From NCBI GenBank assembly GCA_044442725.1, contig JBISJR010000001.1:222968-286967 (forward strand): DNA of 64,000 bases. The letters are read 5' to 3'. This DNA comes from Makana sp044442725. GTDB lineage: Bacteria; Pseudomonadota; Gammaproteobacteria; Enterobacterales; Enterobacteriaceae. Numbering within the stretch: the first letter of the stretch is position 1; every line of letters begins with the position of its first letter. Under the pieces are notes generated by a model. The model saw nothing but the letters and a program-made list of their open reading frames with translations. It searched no databases and was not told where the DNA came from. Below are positions 8,847 through 19,433 of this stretch, piece after piece. The position numbers and the translations under genes were made by a program.

Positions 8847-9974
8847 ATGTATTTAAAAATAGAAAATAAATCATTAAGTTTAAATTATAAAAATGATTTA
8901 AATAAATTAAAAATAAAAAAAATAAATATTTTAGATATGAATAGAAAAGAATTAATTAATTTTTTTTTAAAAATATCTGAAAAATCATTTCGTGCTAAAC
9001 AAGTTATGAAATGGATATATCATAATCAATGTAATAATTTTGATAAAATGAGTAATATAAATTCAAAATTAAAGTTAAAATTAAAAAATAATTTAGAAAT
9101 TAAAATTCCAAAAATTAATAAACAGTATATATCTAATGATGGAACAGTAAAATGGATTATTCAAATAGAAAATCAAAAAATAGAAACTGTTTATATACCT
9201 GAAAAAAATAGATCAACTTTATGTATTTCATCTCAAATAGGATGTTATTTAAAATGTTCATTTTGTTCAACAGCAAAACAAGGATTTAATAGAAATTTAA
9301 AAACTTCAGAAATTATAGGGCAAATATTAATAGCTAATAAATATATTAATTTATACAATTTTAAAAAAAAAAAATTTATAACAAATATAGTTATAATGGG
9401 AATGGGAGAACCATTACTTAATTTTAAAAATGTTAAAAAATCAATAGATATTATGGTAGATAATTTTGGTTTTTTTATATCTAGAAGAAAAATAACTATT
9501 TCAACATCTGGTATTGTTCCAATTATTAAAAAATTACATTATATTAATATATCATTAGCAATTTCATTACATGCTCCAAATGATATTGTAAGAAATAAAA
9601 TAATGCCAATTAATATTAAATATAATATAAAAAGTTTAATATCTTCAATAAGAATATATATAAAAAAATCAAAAAAAAAAAATAAAAGAGTTACAATAGA
9701 ATATGTAATGATTAATAATATAAATGATAAAATTGAACATGCTTATGAATTAGCAAAACTATTAAAAAATATTAATTGCATTATTAATATAATTCCATTT
9801 AATAATTTTCCTGGATCTAAATATAAATGTAGTTCAAAAAAAAAAATAAAAATATTTCATAAAATTTTGATTAATTATGGATTTATAACAATTATAAGAA
9901 AAACAAGAGGAAGTGATATAAATGCTTCATGTGGACAACTTGTTGGTAGTGTTATAAATCGTATTAAAATATAA
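8847..9974 (+). CDS. rlmN: 23S rRNA / tRNA adenine-C2 methyltransferase RlmN
   Basis: Radical SAM enzyme that methylates A2503 of 23S rRNA and A37 of some tRNAs. The protein is 375 aa (E. coli 384). The radical SAM cluster motif CYLKCSFC is near residue 132-139, and both mechanistic cysteines appear conserved (STLCIS and NASCGQL). MGMGEPLLN and SLHAPND blocks are intact. Start chosen at the ATG preceded by GAAAGG. It heads rlmN-hisS-der, the E. coli order with rodZ and ispG lost. Confidence 0.97.
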   Translation: MYLKIENKSLSLNYKNDLNKLKIKKINILDMNRKELINFFLKISEKSFRAKQVMKWIYHNQCNNFDKMSNINSKLKLKLKNNLEIKIPKINKQYISNDGTVKWIIQIENQKIETVYIPEKNRSTLCISSQIGCYLKCSFCSTAKQGFNRNLKTSEIIGQILIANKYINLYNFKKKKFITNIVIMGMGEPLLNFKNVKKSIDIMVDNFGFFISRRKITISTSGIVPIIKKLHYINISLAISLHAPNDIVRNKIMPINIKYNIKSLISSIRIYIKKSKKKNKRVTIEYVMINNINDKIEHAYELAKLLKNINCIINIIPFNNFPGSKYKCSSKKKIKIFHKILINYGFITIIRKTRGSDINASCGQLVGSVINRIKI

Positions 9975-10091
9975 TTTTATTAAAATAAATTTTTAATTTA
10001 ATTTAAATAAGTTATTAAATAATTTTTATTAAAATTTAAAATTTAATAATAAATTTAAAATATTATAATTTATAATACAAAAGAGATATGG

Positions 10092-11381
10092 ATGTCAAAT
10101 AAAATAAATTCTATTCGTGGAACTAGAGATTTATTACCAGAAGAAACTTTTTTATGGCAAAAAATAGAAAAAATAATTAAAAAAGTTTTTATAATGTATG
10201 GTTATTCTGAAATACGTTTTCCTATTTTAGGAAAAACATCTTTATTTAATAAATCTATTGGAAATTTAACTGATTTAGTTAATAAAGAGATGTATTCATT
10301 TAAAGATAAAAATGGAAATAGTATTACTTTAAGACCAGAAGGTACTGCTTGTTGTGCAAGAGCTTGTATTGAACATGGGCTTTTAAGAAATAATGAACAA
10401 CGTTTTTGGTATATAGGTCCAATGTTTAGATATGAAAGACCACAAAAAGGTAGATACAGACAATTTTATCAAGCAGGTATAGAAATTTTTGGACATAAAG
10501 GACCTTGTATTGATGTAGAAATTATTTTACTTACATATCGTTTATGGAATTTACTTGGATTAAATAAATATTTATCATTACATATTAATTCAATTGGATC
10601 TGTTGAATCACGTTTTAAATATATTAATCATTTATATAAATTTTTTAATTTAAATTATAAATATTTAGATGAAGATTCAAAAAAAAAAATAGAAAATAAT
10701 AACATAATTAGAATATTAGATAGTAAAAATAAAAAAATAAAGAATTTATTAAAAAGTGCTCCTAAATTTATAAATTATATAGATAATGATTCTTATTGTC
10801 ATTTTAAAAATTTATGTAATATTTTAGATAAAAATAATATAAAATATAAAGTTGATAATAATTTAGTACGTGGAATAGATTATTATAATAAAACAGTATT
10901 TGAATGGATAACTAATTTTATAGGTTCTAAAAATACAGTTTGTGGTGGAGGTCGTTATGATAATTTAACTGAAAAATTAGGAGGTATAAATAAACCAGCC
11001 ATAGGTTGTTCTATTGGTTTAGATAGAATTATTATTCTTATAAAAAAAATAAATCCAAATTTTTTTTCTATTAAATTTTTAGATCTTTATATTATAACAT
11101 CATTTATTAAAAATAAAAGTAAAGCTTTAATTATATCTGAAAACTTAAGAAATAAATTACCATATATTAAGTTAATAACTGATTATTCTGTTAGTAATTT
11201 TAATAATCAATTAAAAAAAGCTTATAAATACCGTTCAAATTTTGTTTTAATATTAAAAAATATTAAAAAATTAGATAAAATTTTATTAAAAAATTTAATT
11301 ACAGGAAAAGAAATAAAATTATTTTATAAAGATATTATTATTTATTTAAAATTAAATATTAAAAAATTTAATTTTAAATAA
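10092..11381 (+). CDS. hisS: Histidyl-tRNA synthetase
   Basis: Class II synthetase that charges tRNA-His. The protein is 429 aa (E. coli 424). Motif 1 lies in the N-terminal region with GTRDLLPEE near residue 10. Motif 2 spans FRYERPQKGRYRQFYQAG near residue 112-130. The histidine-specific signatures LVRGIDYYNKTVFEW and GGGRYDNL are present, and motif 3 is AIGCSIGLDR. The GAGAT just before the ATG is a plausible Shine-Dalgarno. The C-terminal anticodon domain is present and lysine-rich. Confidence 0.98.
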   Translation: MSNKINSIRGTRDLLPEETFLWQKIEKIIKKVFIMYGYSEIRFPILGKTSLFNKSIGNLTDLVNKEMYSFKDKNGNSITLRPEGTACCARACIEHGLLRNNEQRFWYIGPMFRYERPQKGRYRQFYQAGIEIFGHKGPCIDVEIILLTYRLWNLLGLNKYLSLHINSIGSVESRFKYINHLYKFFNLNYKYLDEDSKKKIENNNIIRILDSKNKKIKNLLKSAPKFINYIDNDSYCHFKNLCNILDKNNIKYKVDNNLVRGIDYYNKTVFEWITNFIGSKNTVCGGGRYDNLTEKLGGINKPAIGCSIGLDRIIILIKKINPNFFSIKFLDLYIITSFIKNKSKALIISENLRNKLPYIKLITDYSVSNFNNQLKKAYKYRSNFVLILKNIKKLDKILLKNLITGKEIKLFYKDIIIYLKLNIKKFNFK

Positions 11382-11414
11382 ATAATAATATCTTTATATA
11401 AAAAAAATAACTAA

Positions 11415-12848
11415 ATGAGAAAAAAAATGATTCCTATAATAACGATAGTTGGTCGTCAAAATGTAGGAAAATCAACTCTTTTTAACAGATTAACTAAAAC
11501 AAAGAATGCACTTGTTCAAAATATACCTGGTTTAACTCGTGACAGACAATATGGTTATTTTAAATGTAAAAATATTGAATGTATTTTAATTGATACTGGT
11601 GGTATTAAAAAATCAAAAAATTTAATAGATTTAAAAATTTTAGAACAAACATTTTTAGCAATTGAAGAATCTGAAATAATTTTATTTATTTTAGATGGAA
11701 AAACAGGACTTACATATGAAGATAAAAGTATTGCAAAAAAATTAAGAAAAATAAAAAAAAAAAAATTTATTATTATTAACAAAAATGATTGTTTAAATAT
11801 TAATTTATATAAAAATGAATTTTATAATTTAGGAATGGGTGAACTTTTTTTTATTTCTGCTGAGCATAATATTGGAATATACAAATTTATTAAAAAATTA
11901 AATTATTTTATTTCTTCTATTAAAAAATTTAATTATTTTGAAAATAATGAAAATTTTTATAAAAATTTATTAATTAAAAATGTTTATAAAAATAAAATGT
12001 ATTTTTTAAAATCAAAAATTATTAAAATTTCAATCATTGGAAGACCAAATGTAGGAAAATCTACTCTTATAAATAATTTGTTAAATAAAAAACGTATTTT
12101 AGTAGATAATAAACCTGGTACTACTAGAGATAGTATATATAATTTAATAAAATATGAAAATAAAAAATATATATTAATTGATACAGCTGGAATTAGAAAA
12201 AAAAAAAAAATATCTAAAAAAATAGAAATTATTTCTATTATTAAAACTTTTGATTCTATAAATAAATCAAATTTATCATTATTAATGATAGATGCAAATG
12301 CAGGTTTTTTAGATCAAGACATTTCATTAATTAATCTAATAATTAAAAAAGGTAGATCTTTAATAATTATTGTTAATAAATGTGATAAAATTTCTTTAGA
12401 AAATAAAAAAAAAATTAAATATTATTTAAATAACAAAATTAGTTTTTTAAAATTTATAAAAATTCATTTTATTTCTGCTATTAAATGTGAAGGTATTTTT
12501 AATATATTTAAATCAATAAATGAAGTTTATAATAAATCAAAAATTAAATTAAATTCATCTTTAATTACAAAAGTTATTAAAAATGCATTAATTAAACATA
12601 ATCCATCATTTAAAAATAATCTAATAAAAATTAAATATGCTCATATTGGTGGATATAATCCATTAAAAATAGTAATACATGGAAATAATTTAAAATATTT
12701 TAAAAAAGATTATAAAAAATATATTATAAATTATTTTAGATCATTTTTTAATTTAAATGGAATACCTATAAATATAATTTTAAATGAAAAAAATGAAATA
12801 TTTAATATTAAAAATAAAAACAATAGAAATATTAAAAATAAAAATTAA
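11415..12848 (+). CDS. der: Ribosome assembly GTPase Der (EngA)
   Basis: Tandem-domain GTPase needed for 50S subunit maturation. Two GTPase domains are visible: G1 GRQNVGKST near residue 13 and GRPNVGKST near residue 216, with DTGG and DTAG switch II motifs. The KH-like C-terminal domain ends with the conserved KYAHIGGYNPLKIVIHGN. The protein is 477 aa (E. coli 490). An internal ATG at 11427 gives MIPIITIVG, which aligns better with the E. coli start, so the first four codons may be untranslated. The acidic linker between the GTPase domains has become lysine/asparagine-rich. Confidence 0.96.
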   Translation: MRKKMIPIITIVGRQNVGKSTLFNRLTKTKNALVQNIPGLTRDRQYGYFKCKNIECILIDTGGIKKSKNLIDLKILEQTFLAIEESEIILFILDGKTGLTYEDKSIAKKLRKIKKKKFIIINKNDCLNINLYKNEFYNLGMGELFFISAEHNIGIYKFIKKLNYFISSIKKFNYFENNENFYKNLLIKNVYKNKMYFLKSKIIKISIIGRPNVGKSTLINNLLNKKRILVDNKPGTTRDSIYNLIKYENKKYILIDTAGIRKKKKISKKIEIISIIKTFDSINKSNLSLLMIDANAGFLDQDISLINLIIKKGRSLIIIVNKCDKISLENKKKIKYYLNNKISFLKFIKIHFISAIKCEGIFNIFKSINEVYNKSKIKLNSSLITKVIKNALIKHNPSFKNNLIKIKYAHIGGYNPLKIVIHGNNLKYFKKDYKKYIINYFRSFFNLNGIPINIILNEKNEIFNIKNKNNRNIKNKN

Positions 12849-13001
12849 AAATTTAATATTTTAAATATATTTAATTTAATTTATTTATTTATATAAAATT
12901 ATATTTTTAATTTTATTAATTTTTAATATATAAATATATTTAATATATAATATTAATTAAATAATATATTTATTTTTTTAAATAATTTTAAATTAATAAT
13001 T

Positions 13002-14531
13002 TTATTTTAAATTTATTTTTTTTGAACGAATTTCAGGAAATAATATTACATCTTTTATATTTTTATTATTTGTTAAAATCATTATTAATCTATCTATACC
13101 TAAACCCAATCCAGCTGTTGGAGGCAAACCATATTCAAGAGCTTTAATATAATCATAATCATAAAATATATTATCGTTATTTATTTTATTTTTATGTTTT
13201 AATTGTTCTTCAAATCTCAATTTTTGCTCATCATAATCATTTAGTTCGGAAAATCCATTTCCTATTTCAATACCACCGATAAAAAATTCAAATCTATCAG
13301 CTAAAAATTTATTATTATCATTTGTACGAGCCATAGGTGATACTTCTATAGGATAATCAGTAATAAAAGTAGGTTGTATTAAAAAATTTTCTGTTGTTTT
13401 TTCAAAAATTTTAGTAATAATTTTACCCAATTTCCAATTTTTATTTAATTTAATTCCATTTTTATTAGCTATATCAATAGCAAATTCAATATTTTCTAAA
13501 TGTTTTATTTTTATTTTAGGGTTAAAATAATGTATAGAATCTTTCATACTAATTTTTTTAAAAGGTTTTTTAAAAAAAATTTTTTTATTTTTATATAATA
13601 TAAAATTTTTTTTATATATAATTCTTATTAATTTACATAACATATCTTCAATTAGTAATATTAAATCTTTATAATCAGAATAAGCTATATATAATTCCAT
13701 CATAGTAAATTCAGGATTATGTATTGTAGAAATACCTTCATTTCTAAAATTACGATTAAGTTCATATATCTTTTCTAAACCACCTATTACTAATTTTTTT
13801 AAATATAATTCTGGAGAAATTCTTAAATACATATCTTTTTCTAATTTATTATGATGAGTTATAAAAGGACGAGCAGATGCTCCTCCAGGTATTTCTTGCA
13901 TCATTGGTGTTTCAACTTCAATAAAATTATTGTTTTTCATAAATAATCTAATTTCTGATATTATTTTAGAACGCATTTTAAAAGTTTTTCTAGATTTAAT
14001 ATTTGATATAAGATCAAGATAACGTTGTCTATATATAATTTCATTATCAGATAATCCTTTAAATTTATCTGGAAATAATCTTATAGATTTAGTTATTAAA
14101 ATAATATATTTGCAATATATTGTTAATTCACCTGTTTTAGTTTTAAACAATTTTCCTTTAATACCTATAATATCACCAATATCTAAGTTTTTAAAAAAAA
14201 TATTATATTGATATTTAGAAATTTTATTCTTACAAATATATATTTGTATTTTACCATCAACATCTTGAATTGTTAAAAAAGAAGCCTTACCCATTATTCT
14301 TTTTGAAATTATTCTTCCTGCAATTTTTACTTTAATATTTAATTTTTCTAATTCTAATCTATTTTTATTATTAAATTTATCATGTATGTCTTTTGAAAGA
14401 TAATTTCTACGAAAATTATTTGGAAATGCAATTTCTTTTTTACGTATATTATCAATTTTTTTTTTACGTATTAAAATTTCTTTATTTGTAAATAAAGTTT
14501 TATAATAATTATTTTTTAAATATTTATACAT
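13002..14531 (-). CDS. lysS: Lysyl-tRNA synthetase (class II)
   Basis: Charges tRNA-Lys. The protein is 509 aa (E. coli 505). The N-terminal OB-fold anticodon domain spans about residues 60-160. Catalytic motif 1 follows near ETPMMQEIPGGASARPF, motif 2 contains RNFRNEGIST, and motif 3 is GLPPTAGLGLGIDRL. It lies 6 bp downstream of prfB in the same direction, the conserved prfB-lysS operon of E. coli. Confidence 0.98.
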   Translation of the reverse strand: MYKYLKNNYYKTLFTNKEILIRKKKIDNIRKKEIAFPNNFRRNYLSKDIHDKFNNKNRLELEKLNIKVKIAGRIISKRIMGKASFLTIQDVDGKIQIYICKNKISKYQYNIFFKNLDIGDIIGIKGKLFKTKTGELTIYCKYIILITKSIRLFPDKFKGLSDNEIIYRQRYLDLISNIKSRKTFKMRSKIISEIRLFMKNNNFIEVETPMMQEIPGGASARPFITHHNKLEKDMYLRISPELYLKKLVIGGLEKIYELNRNFRNEGISTIHNPEFTMMELYIAYSDYKDLILLIEDMLCKLIRIIYKKNFILYKNKKIFFKKPFKKISMKDSIHYFNPKIKIKHLENIEFAIDIANKNGIKLNKNWKLGKIITKIFEKTTENFLIQPTFITDYPIEVSPMARTNDNNKFLADRFEFFIGGIEIGNGFSELNDYDEQKLRFEEQLKHKNKINNDNIFYDYDYIKALEYGLPPTAGLGLGIDRLIMILTNNKNIKDVILFPEIRSKKINLK

Positions 14532-14537
14532 ATAATT

Positions 14538-15638
14538 TTATAATATACCTAATTTAATGCTTGTTTTAATAAATTTATCTATATTACCATTCATTACTGA
14601 TTTAATATTATTAAGCTCTAAACCAGTACGATTATCTTTTATTATAGAATTATCAAAAATATATGATCTTATTTGATTACTCCATGTAATATTAGATTTA
14701 TTTTTTTCTATTTTTTTTTTATTTTTTTTTTTTTTAATTGATTCGTATTTATATATTTTAGATTTAAGTTGTTTCATTGCTTGAATTTTATTTTTATGTT
14801 GTGATCTTTCATTTTGGCATTGAGTAGTAATTTTAGTTGGTAAATGTGTAATTCTTACAGCAGATTCAGTACAATTAACATTTTGACCGCCTGATCCAGA
14901 TGAACGATATAAATCAATACGCAAATCATATGAATTAATTTTAATATTAATTTTATTATTAATTTCTGGATATACAAAAGAAGAACTAAAAGATGTATGT
15001 CTTTTTTTTCCTGAATTAAATGGACTTTTTCTAATCATTCTATGCACTCCACTTTCAGTTTTTAACCATCCATATGCATATTTACCAACAATCTTTATTG
15101 TTGCTGATTTTATTCCTATTTTTTCACCTTCAGATTCTTCTATTATTTGTGTTTTAAATTTATGAATTTCTGACCATTTTAAATACATTTTCATAATCAT
15201 ACTAGCCCATTCTTGAGATTCTATACCTCCTGATCCAGCTTTAATATCTATATAACAATTTAGATTGTCACTTTTTTTTGGAAACATTTTTTTTAATTCA
15301 AAATTATTAATTAATATATTTAAATTATCAATATCTTTTTTAATTTCAAAAAATAAATTATTATTTATTTCTTTTTCCATTAATTTGATAATAATTTTTA
15401 TATCTTTTATATTATTAATTATTTTTTTAATTGGTTTAATATAAGATTTTAAAAAAATAATATTTTTACTTAAATTATTAACAATATTATTTTTATTAAA
15501 TATTTTTGAATTTTTTAATTGTAAAATTATATCTTTTAATTGTTTTTTTTTTTTTAAATATTCAAATAAAATAATTAATTTTTCTAATTTTTTAGAAGAT
15601 TTTTTTATTCTTTTTTTTAAAAAATTTATTTCAAACAT
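14538..15638 (-). CDS. prfB: Peptide chain release factor 2, no frameshift
   Basis: Terminates translation at UGA and UAA. The protein is 366 aa. The stop-codon-recognition tripeptide SPF lies in RKSPFNSGKKRHTS, and the peptidyl-transfer motif GGQ in SGSGGQNVNCTESA. Unlike E. coli, where prfB needs a programmed +1 shift at an in-frame UGA near codon 26, this gene is one continuous frame. The corresponding codons read L-F-E-Y with no UGA and no upstream AGGGGG. The autoregulatory device has been lost. It forms an operon with lysS. Confidence 0.97.
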   Translation of the reverse strand: MFEINFLKKRIKKSSKKLEKLIILFEYLKKKKQLKDIILQLKNSKIFNKNNIVNNLSKNIIFLKSYIKPIKKIINNIKDIKIIIKLMEKEINNNLFFEIKKDIDNLNILINNFELKKMFPKKSDNLNCYIDIKAGSGGIESQEWASMIMKMYLKWSEIHKFKTQIIEESEGEKIGIKSATIKIVGKYAYGWLKTESGVHRMIRKSPFNSGKKRHTSFSSSFVYPEINNKINIKINSYDLRIDLYRSSGSGGQNVNCTESAVRITHLPTKITTQCQNERSQHKNKIQAMKQLKSKIYKYESIKKKKNKKKIEKNKSNITWSNQIRSYIFDNSIIKDNRTGLELNNIKSVMNGNIDKFIKTSIKLGIL

Positions 15639-15863
15639 TGGTTATAACTCTTTTATAAAAAAATTGTTTTTAAAAAAATTTTAAATAAATTAATTAATTT
15701 ATAATAATTTTTTAATATATTTTATATATTAATTTTAATATATTTTATATAAATATATTTATATTGTATATTTTTAAAAAATATTTATATAATTAAATTA
15801 TTAAAATTATTAAAATTTATTTTAATAATTTATTTAAAATTTAATAAAATATTATTTATATAT

Positions 15864-16826
15864 ATGAAAAATAAAATAATATTTAAAAATATATTTTATT
15901 ATCCATTTAATATACTACCTTTAACATTTATTTCTATGGAAAAATGGAATATACTAAAAATTAGTGGAAAAGATAATATTGAATATATTCAAACAAAAAT
16001 TACATGTGATTTATTCTTATTAAAAAAAAATAATTTTATTTTTGGATCTTATTGCAATGAAAAAGGAAAAGTAATAAGTTTTTTTTGTATTTTTTATCAT
16101 AAAAAAGAAATATTTATTTTAATTGAAAATAGTGTTATAGAAATATTAATTAAAGAATTTAAAAAATATTCTACTTTTTCTAAAGTTTTTTTTAAAAAAA
16201 ATTATAAATATTTATTATTTGGAATAGCTGGATCGAAATCAGAAAAAATTATTAAAAATATATTTAATTTTATACCAAAAAATAATAATTTATTATTTAA
16301 ATATAAAAAAAGTATAATATTATTTTTTAATAATCCATCTAAAAGATTTTTAATTATTACTAATTATAAAAAATATTTAAATATATTAAATAATATAAAA
16401 GAAAAAGTTAAATTTAATGATAGTAATCAATGGTTATCATTAGATATTGAATCAGGATATCCAATTATAAATTCAAATAATATTAATAAATTTATACCAC
16501 AATCAATTAATATTGATAAGTTAAAAGCTATTAGTTTTAAAAAAGGATGTTATCTTGGTCAAGAAATTATATCAAGTTTTAGATATATTAAAAATATTAA
16601 AAAATATTTATTTTCTTTTAAATGTTTTTTATTAAATAAACCTTCATTAGGTGATTTTATAGAAACAAAAATAAAAAAAAATTGGTGTAATATAGGTATA
16701 GTTTTATCATTTTGTATAATGATAAATAATATTTTTTTAATACAATCAGTTATTAAAAAAAATATTAATTTAAAAAATATTTTTAAAATTAAAAATAATT
16801 TATTTAAAATAATAAATAAAATTTAA
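15864..16826 (+). CDS. ygfZ: tRNA-modifying / Fe-S maintenance protein YgfZ
   Basis: Folate-binding, GcvT-like protein that supports certain iron-sulfur enzymes such as MiaB in E. coli. The protein is 320 aa (E. coli 326). The diagnostic motif KGCYLGQE is intact near residue 226-233, including the essential Cys. The rest has drifted strongly toward Lys, Asn and Ile, and overall identity is low outside the motif. It lies divergent to prfB, which is also in this neighbourhood in E. coli. Radical SAM RlmN in this window is one possible client; that is inference. Confidence 0.9.
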   Translation: MKNKIIFKNIFYYPFNILPLTFISMEKWNILKISGKDNIEYIQTKITCDLFLLKKNNFIFGSYCNEKGKVISFFCIFYHKKEIFILIENSVIEILIKEFKKYSTFSKVFFKKNYKYLLFGIAGSKSEKIIKNIFNFIPKNNNLLFKYKKSIILFFNNPSKRFLIITNYKKYLNILNNIKEKVKFNDSNQWLSLDIESGYPIINSNNINKFIPQSINIDKLKAISFKKGCYLGQEIISSFRYIKNIKKYLFSFKCFLLNKPSLGDFIETKIKKNWCNIGIVLSFCIMINNIFLIQSVIKKNINLKNIFKIKNNLFKIINKI

Positions 16827-16843
16827 CTTAATAAAATAAAAAT

Positions 16844-16869
16844 ATTTAAAATTATTAAATAATTTAAAT
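16844..16869. terminator. AT-only hairpin between convergent ygfZ and pgl
   Basis: A 12-bp A/T stem with one bulged A (arms 16844-16856 and 16858-16869) lies between the converging ends of ygfZ and pgl. Candidate bidirectional terminator; weak on its own. Confidence 0.35.
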
Positions 16870-16883
16870 AAAAATTTAAATTT

Positions 16884-17879
16884 TCAAATATATATTATAG
16901 ATATCCAAGTTGGTCCAATACCAACTTCATATTTATTTAATTTATATAAATTTCCTGATTCATTATCTATTTTATAAATCAAAATATTATTTGATTTTTG
17001 ACCAGCAATTATAATAAATTTACCATTTTTATCAATAATAAAAGATCTTGGCTGAATTATTGTTTTTATATATTTTAAAAAAACTATAATGTCTCCTTTT
17101 TTTGATACTGAAAAAATACTAATAATATTTAAATTTCTATCACAACAATAAAGCCATTTTCCATTAGGTGTAATATGTATATCTGAGGACCAAGCATAAT
17201 ATATATTTATATTTTTAATAATATCTACTTTATTTATAATAATAGGATTTATGTTTTTAAAATTAATATAAATTATACTTACTGTACCACTTAATTCATT
17301 AATAACATATGCGTATTTTTTATTTTTATTAAATGTAATATGACGTGGACCATCTTTATTATCAAAAATTATTTCTTTGTATTTTAAAAAAGATAAACAT
17401 CCATTATTTTTAATATTAAATATTTTAATTAAATTTTTTTTTAAACAAGTAACCCATATTTTTTTATTAAAATTATCAAAATTAACTGAATGACAACCAA
17501 TTAATCCACTTATTATTTGTTTTGGAGTGTCTACAATATATTTTGAATTTATATTACTTACACTTAAAATTCCTTTAGAATAAGAAACAGAATACATATT
17601 ATTTCCAAATACATCAATATATAAATAAGTTGGATTTCCTGGTAATTTAGTTATATAAATCTTTTTAAGTAATCCATTTTTATTAATTTTATAATTTACT
17701 ATTCCAAATTTATTTTTAATTCCAAGATAAAGATATTTTTTAAAAGGATGTATTACAATTGTATTTCCTGCTTCTGGAGTATTTATTAATTGTAATAAAT
17801 TTAAATATCCAAAAGAATCCATTTCAAATATGTGTATTTGACAACTTTCAGGACTTGTTACATAAATAATTGTTTTCAT
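16884..17879 (-). CDS. pgl: 6-phosphogluconolactonase (YbhE-type beta-propeller)
   Basis: Hydrolyses 6-phosphogluconolactone in the oxidative pentose phosphate pathway. The length of 331 aa equals E. coli Pgl, and the protein is collinear across the whole seven-bladed propeller. Matching blocks include TSPESCQIHIFEMD at the start, LIGCHSVNF near residue 122, DGPRHITFN near residue 178, ADIHITP-like SSDIHITPNGKWLY near residue 233, and VGIGPTWISI at the end. NADPH from this route could feed Fpr. It converges with ygfZ. Confidence 0.95.
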   Translation of the reverse strand: MKTIIYVTSPESCQIHIFEMDSFGYLNLLQLINTPEAGNTIVIHPFKKYLYLGIKNKFGIVNYKINKNGLLKKIYITKLPGNPTYLYIDVFGNNMYSVSYSKGILSVSNINSKYIVDTPKQIISGLIGCHSVNFDNFNKKIWVTCLKKNLIKIFNIKNNGCLSFLKYKEIIFDNKDGPRHITFNKNKKYAYVINELSGTVSIIYINFKNINPIIINKVDIIKNINIYYAWSSDIHITPNGKWLYCCDRNLNIISIFSVSKKGDIIVFLKYIKTIIQPRSFIIDKNGKFIIIAGQKSNNILIYKIDNESGNLYKLNKYEVGIGPTWISIIYI

Positions 17880-18277
17880 AAATGTATTAGTTTTAATATT
17901 TTATATAACAATTTAAAAAATTTAAGTTTTTTAAATTTTAATTAAATTTAATTTAAGAAATATTATATTAAACAGAATTTAATTCTATATAGATAAATTA
18001 GATTATAATATTTATCATTTTTAATATTAAATTTTAGTTTTATTTTAATTTTAAATATATTTAATATATATTTATAATATTTTATATAAATTTTTTAAAT
18101 TAAATTAATTTTTTTTTTAAAAATTAATTGATATCAAAATAATAATTTTAAACATAATAATATTTATATATATAAATATTATTATATTAATAATATAAAT
18201 ATTTATAATTTACTTATTATATTTTATTTTATTTATTAAATTAAATTAAGTAAATTAAATATTTATTGGAGGTTGTT
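17880..18277. other. Divergent pgl-carA promoter region
   Basis: 398 bp between divergent pgl and carA, with no ORF. In E. coli carAB is controlled here by ArgR and pyrimidine signals, but I see no convincing operator. A 32-bp perfect A/T palindrome spans 18154-18185. The last bases hold a strong Shine-Dalgarno (TGGAGGT, 18267-18273) for carA. Confidence 0.5.
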
Positions 18278-19423
18278 TTGATAAAGTCATCATTATTAAT
18301 TTTAGAAGATGGTACTGAATTTAAAGGTTATAGTATTGGAATAAAAGGTATTACGACAGGAGAGATTGTTTTTAATACATCTATGACTGGATATCAAGAA
18401 ATAATAACTGATCCATCTTATTCAAATCAAATTATTACATTTACATACCCACATATTGGAAACACTGGAATAAACAAATTAGATAATGAATCATATAAAA
18501 TTCATGTCAGTGGAATTATTGTAAAAAATATATCTTTAAATTCTAATCATTTTAGAAGTAATTACACTCTTTCATTTTATTTAAATAAAAATAATATAGT
18601 TGGAATTAGCAATATTGATACACGTAAATTAACTAGGATAATAAGAAATAAAGGAACACAAAATGGATATATAATATCAGAATATAAAAACAATAAATTT
18701 TTTTTTATAAATAAATATAAAAAAAATAATTTTTTAAAAAATTTTAATTTTGTTAAAAAAGTAAGTACTAATAAAAAATATATATGGAATAAAAGTAGTT
18801 ATTTAACTAAATATAATTTAAAAAATAAATTAGTAAATTTAATTTATCATATTGTAGTATATGATTATGGTATAAAACATAATATAATGCGTATGTTAGT
18901 TGATAGAGGATGTTTATTAACAGTTGTTCCATCAAAAACTTCAGCTGAAGAAGTTATAAAACTTAATCCAGATGGTGTTTTTTTATCTAATGGACCAGGT
19001 GATCCTTTATTTTGTTATTATGCAATATCATATATTAATAAAATTATTAATAAAAATATACCTATATTTGGTATTTGTTTGGGTCATCAACTTTTAGCAT
19101 TATCTCATGGTGCTAAAATAATAAAAATGAAGTATGGACATCACGGAAGTAATCATCCAGTAAAAAATTTAAATAATAATAAAATTATGATTACTACACA
19201 AAATCATGAATTTGTAGTAAATATAAAAAATATACCAAATACTTTAAAAGTAACTCATATTTCATTATTTGATAATACAATACAAGGATTGCATAGTAAT
19301 ATTAAACCTGCATTTAGTTTTCAAGGACACCCAGAAGCCAGTCCTGGGCCTCATGATTCATCAAAATTATTTGATTATTTTATAAAATTAATAAAAAATT
19401 TTTATTTTAAAAAAATAAATTAG
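18278..19423 (+). CDS. carA: Carbamoyl-phosphate synthase, small (glutaminase) chain
   Basis: Hydrolyses glutamine and passes ammonia to CarB for carbamoyl phosphate, used in arginine and pyrimidine synthesis. About 381 aa (E. coli 382). The TTG at 18278 was chosen as start: it lies 5 bases after GGAGG, gives the E. coli-like (M)IKSSLLILEDGTEF, and E. coli carA also starts with UUG. The class I amidotransferase nucleophile is in GICLGHQ near residue 267, with the catalytic His in FQGHPEASPGP. Ten bases separate it from carB. Confidence 0.97.
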   Translation: MIKSSLLILEDGTEFKGYSIGIKGITTGEIVFNTSMTGYQEIITDPSYSNQIITFTYPHIGNTGINKLDNESYKIHVSGIIVKNISLNSNHFRSNYTLSFYLNKNNIVGISNIDTRKLTRIIRNKGTQNGYIISEYKNNKFFFINKYKKNNFLKNFNFVKKVSTNKKYIWNKSSYLTKYNLKNKLVNLIYHIVVYDYGIKHNIMRMLVDRGCLLTVVPSKTSAEEVIKLNPDGVFLSNGPGDPLFCYYAISYINKIINKNIPIFGICLGHQLLALSHGAKIIKMKYGHHGSNHPVKNLNNNKIMITTQNHEFVVNIKNIPNTLKVTHISLFDNTIQGLHSNIKPAFSFQGHPEASPGPHDSSKLFDYFIKLIKNFYFKKIN

Positions 19424-19433
19424 GATTTTTAAA

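Noticed and set aside
18154..18185. 32-bp palindrome before carA as an ArgR operator
   Set aside because: It consists only of A/T with no resemblance to the ARG box core (TGAAT...ATTCA), and palindromes of this kind can arise by chance in TATA-rich spacers.
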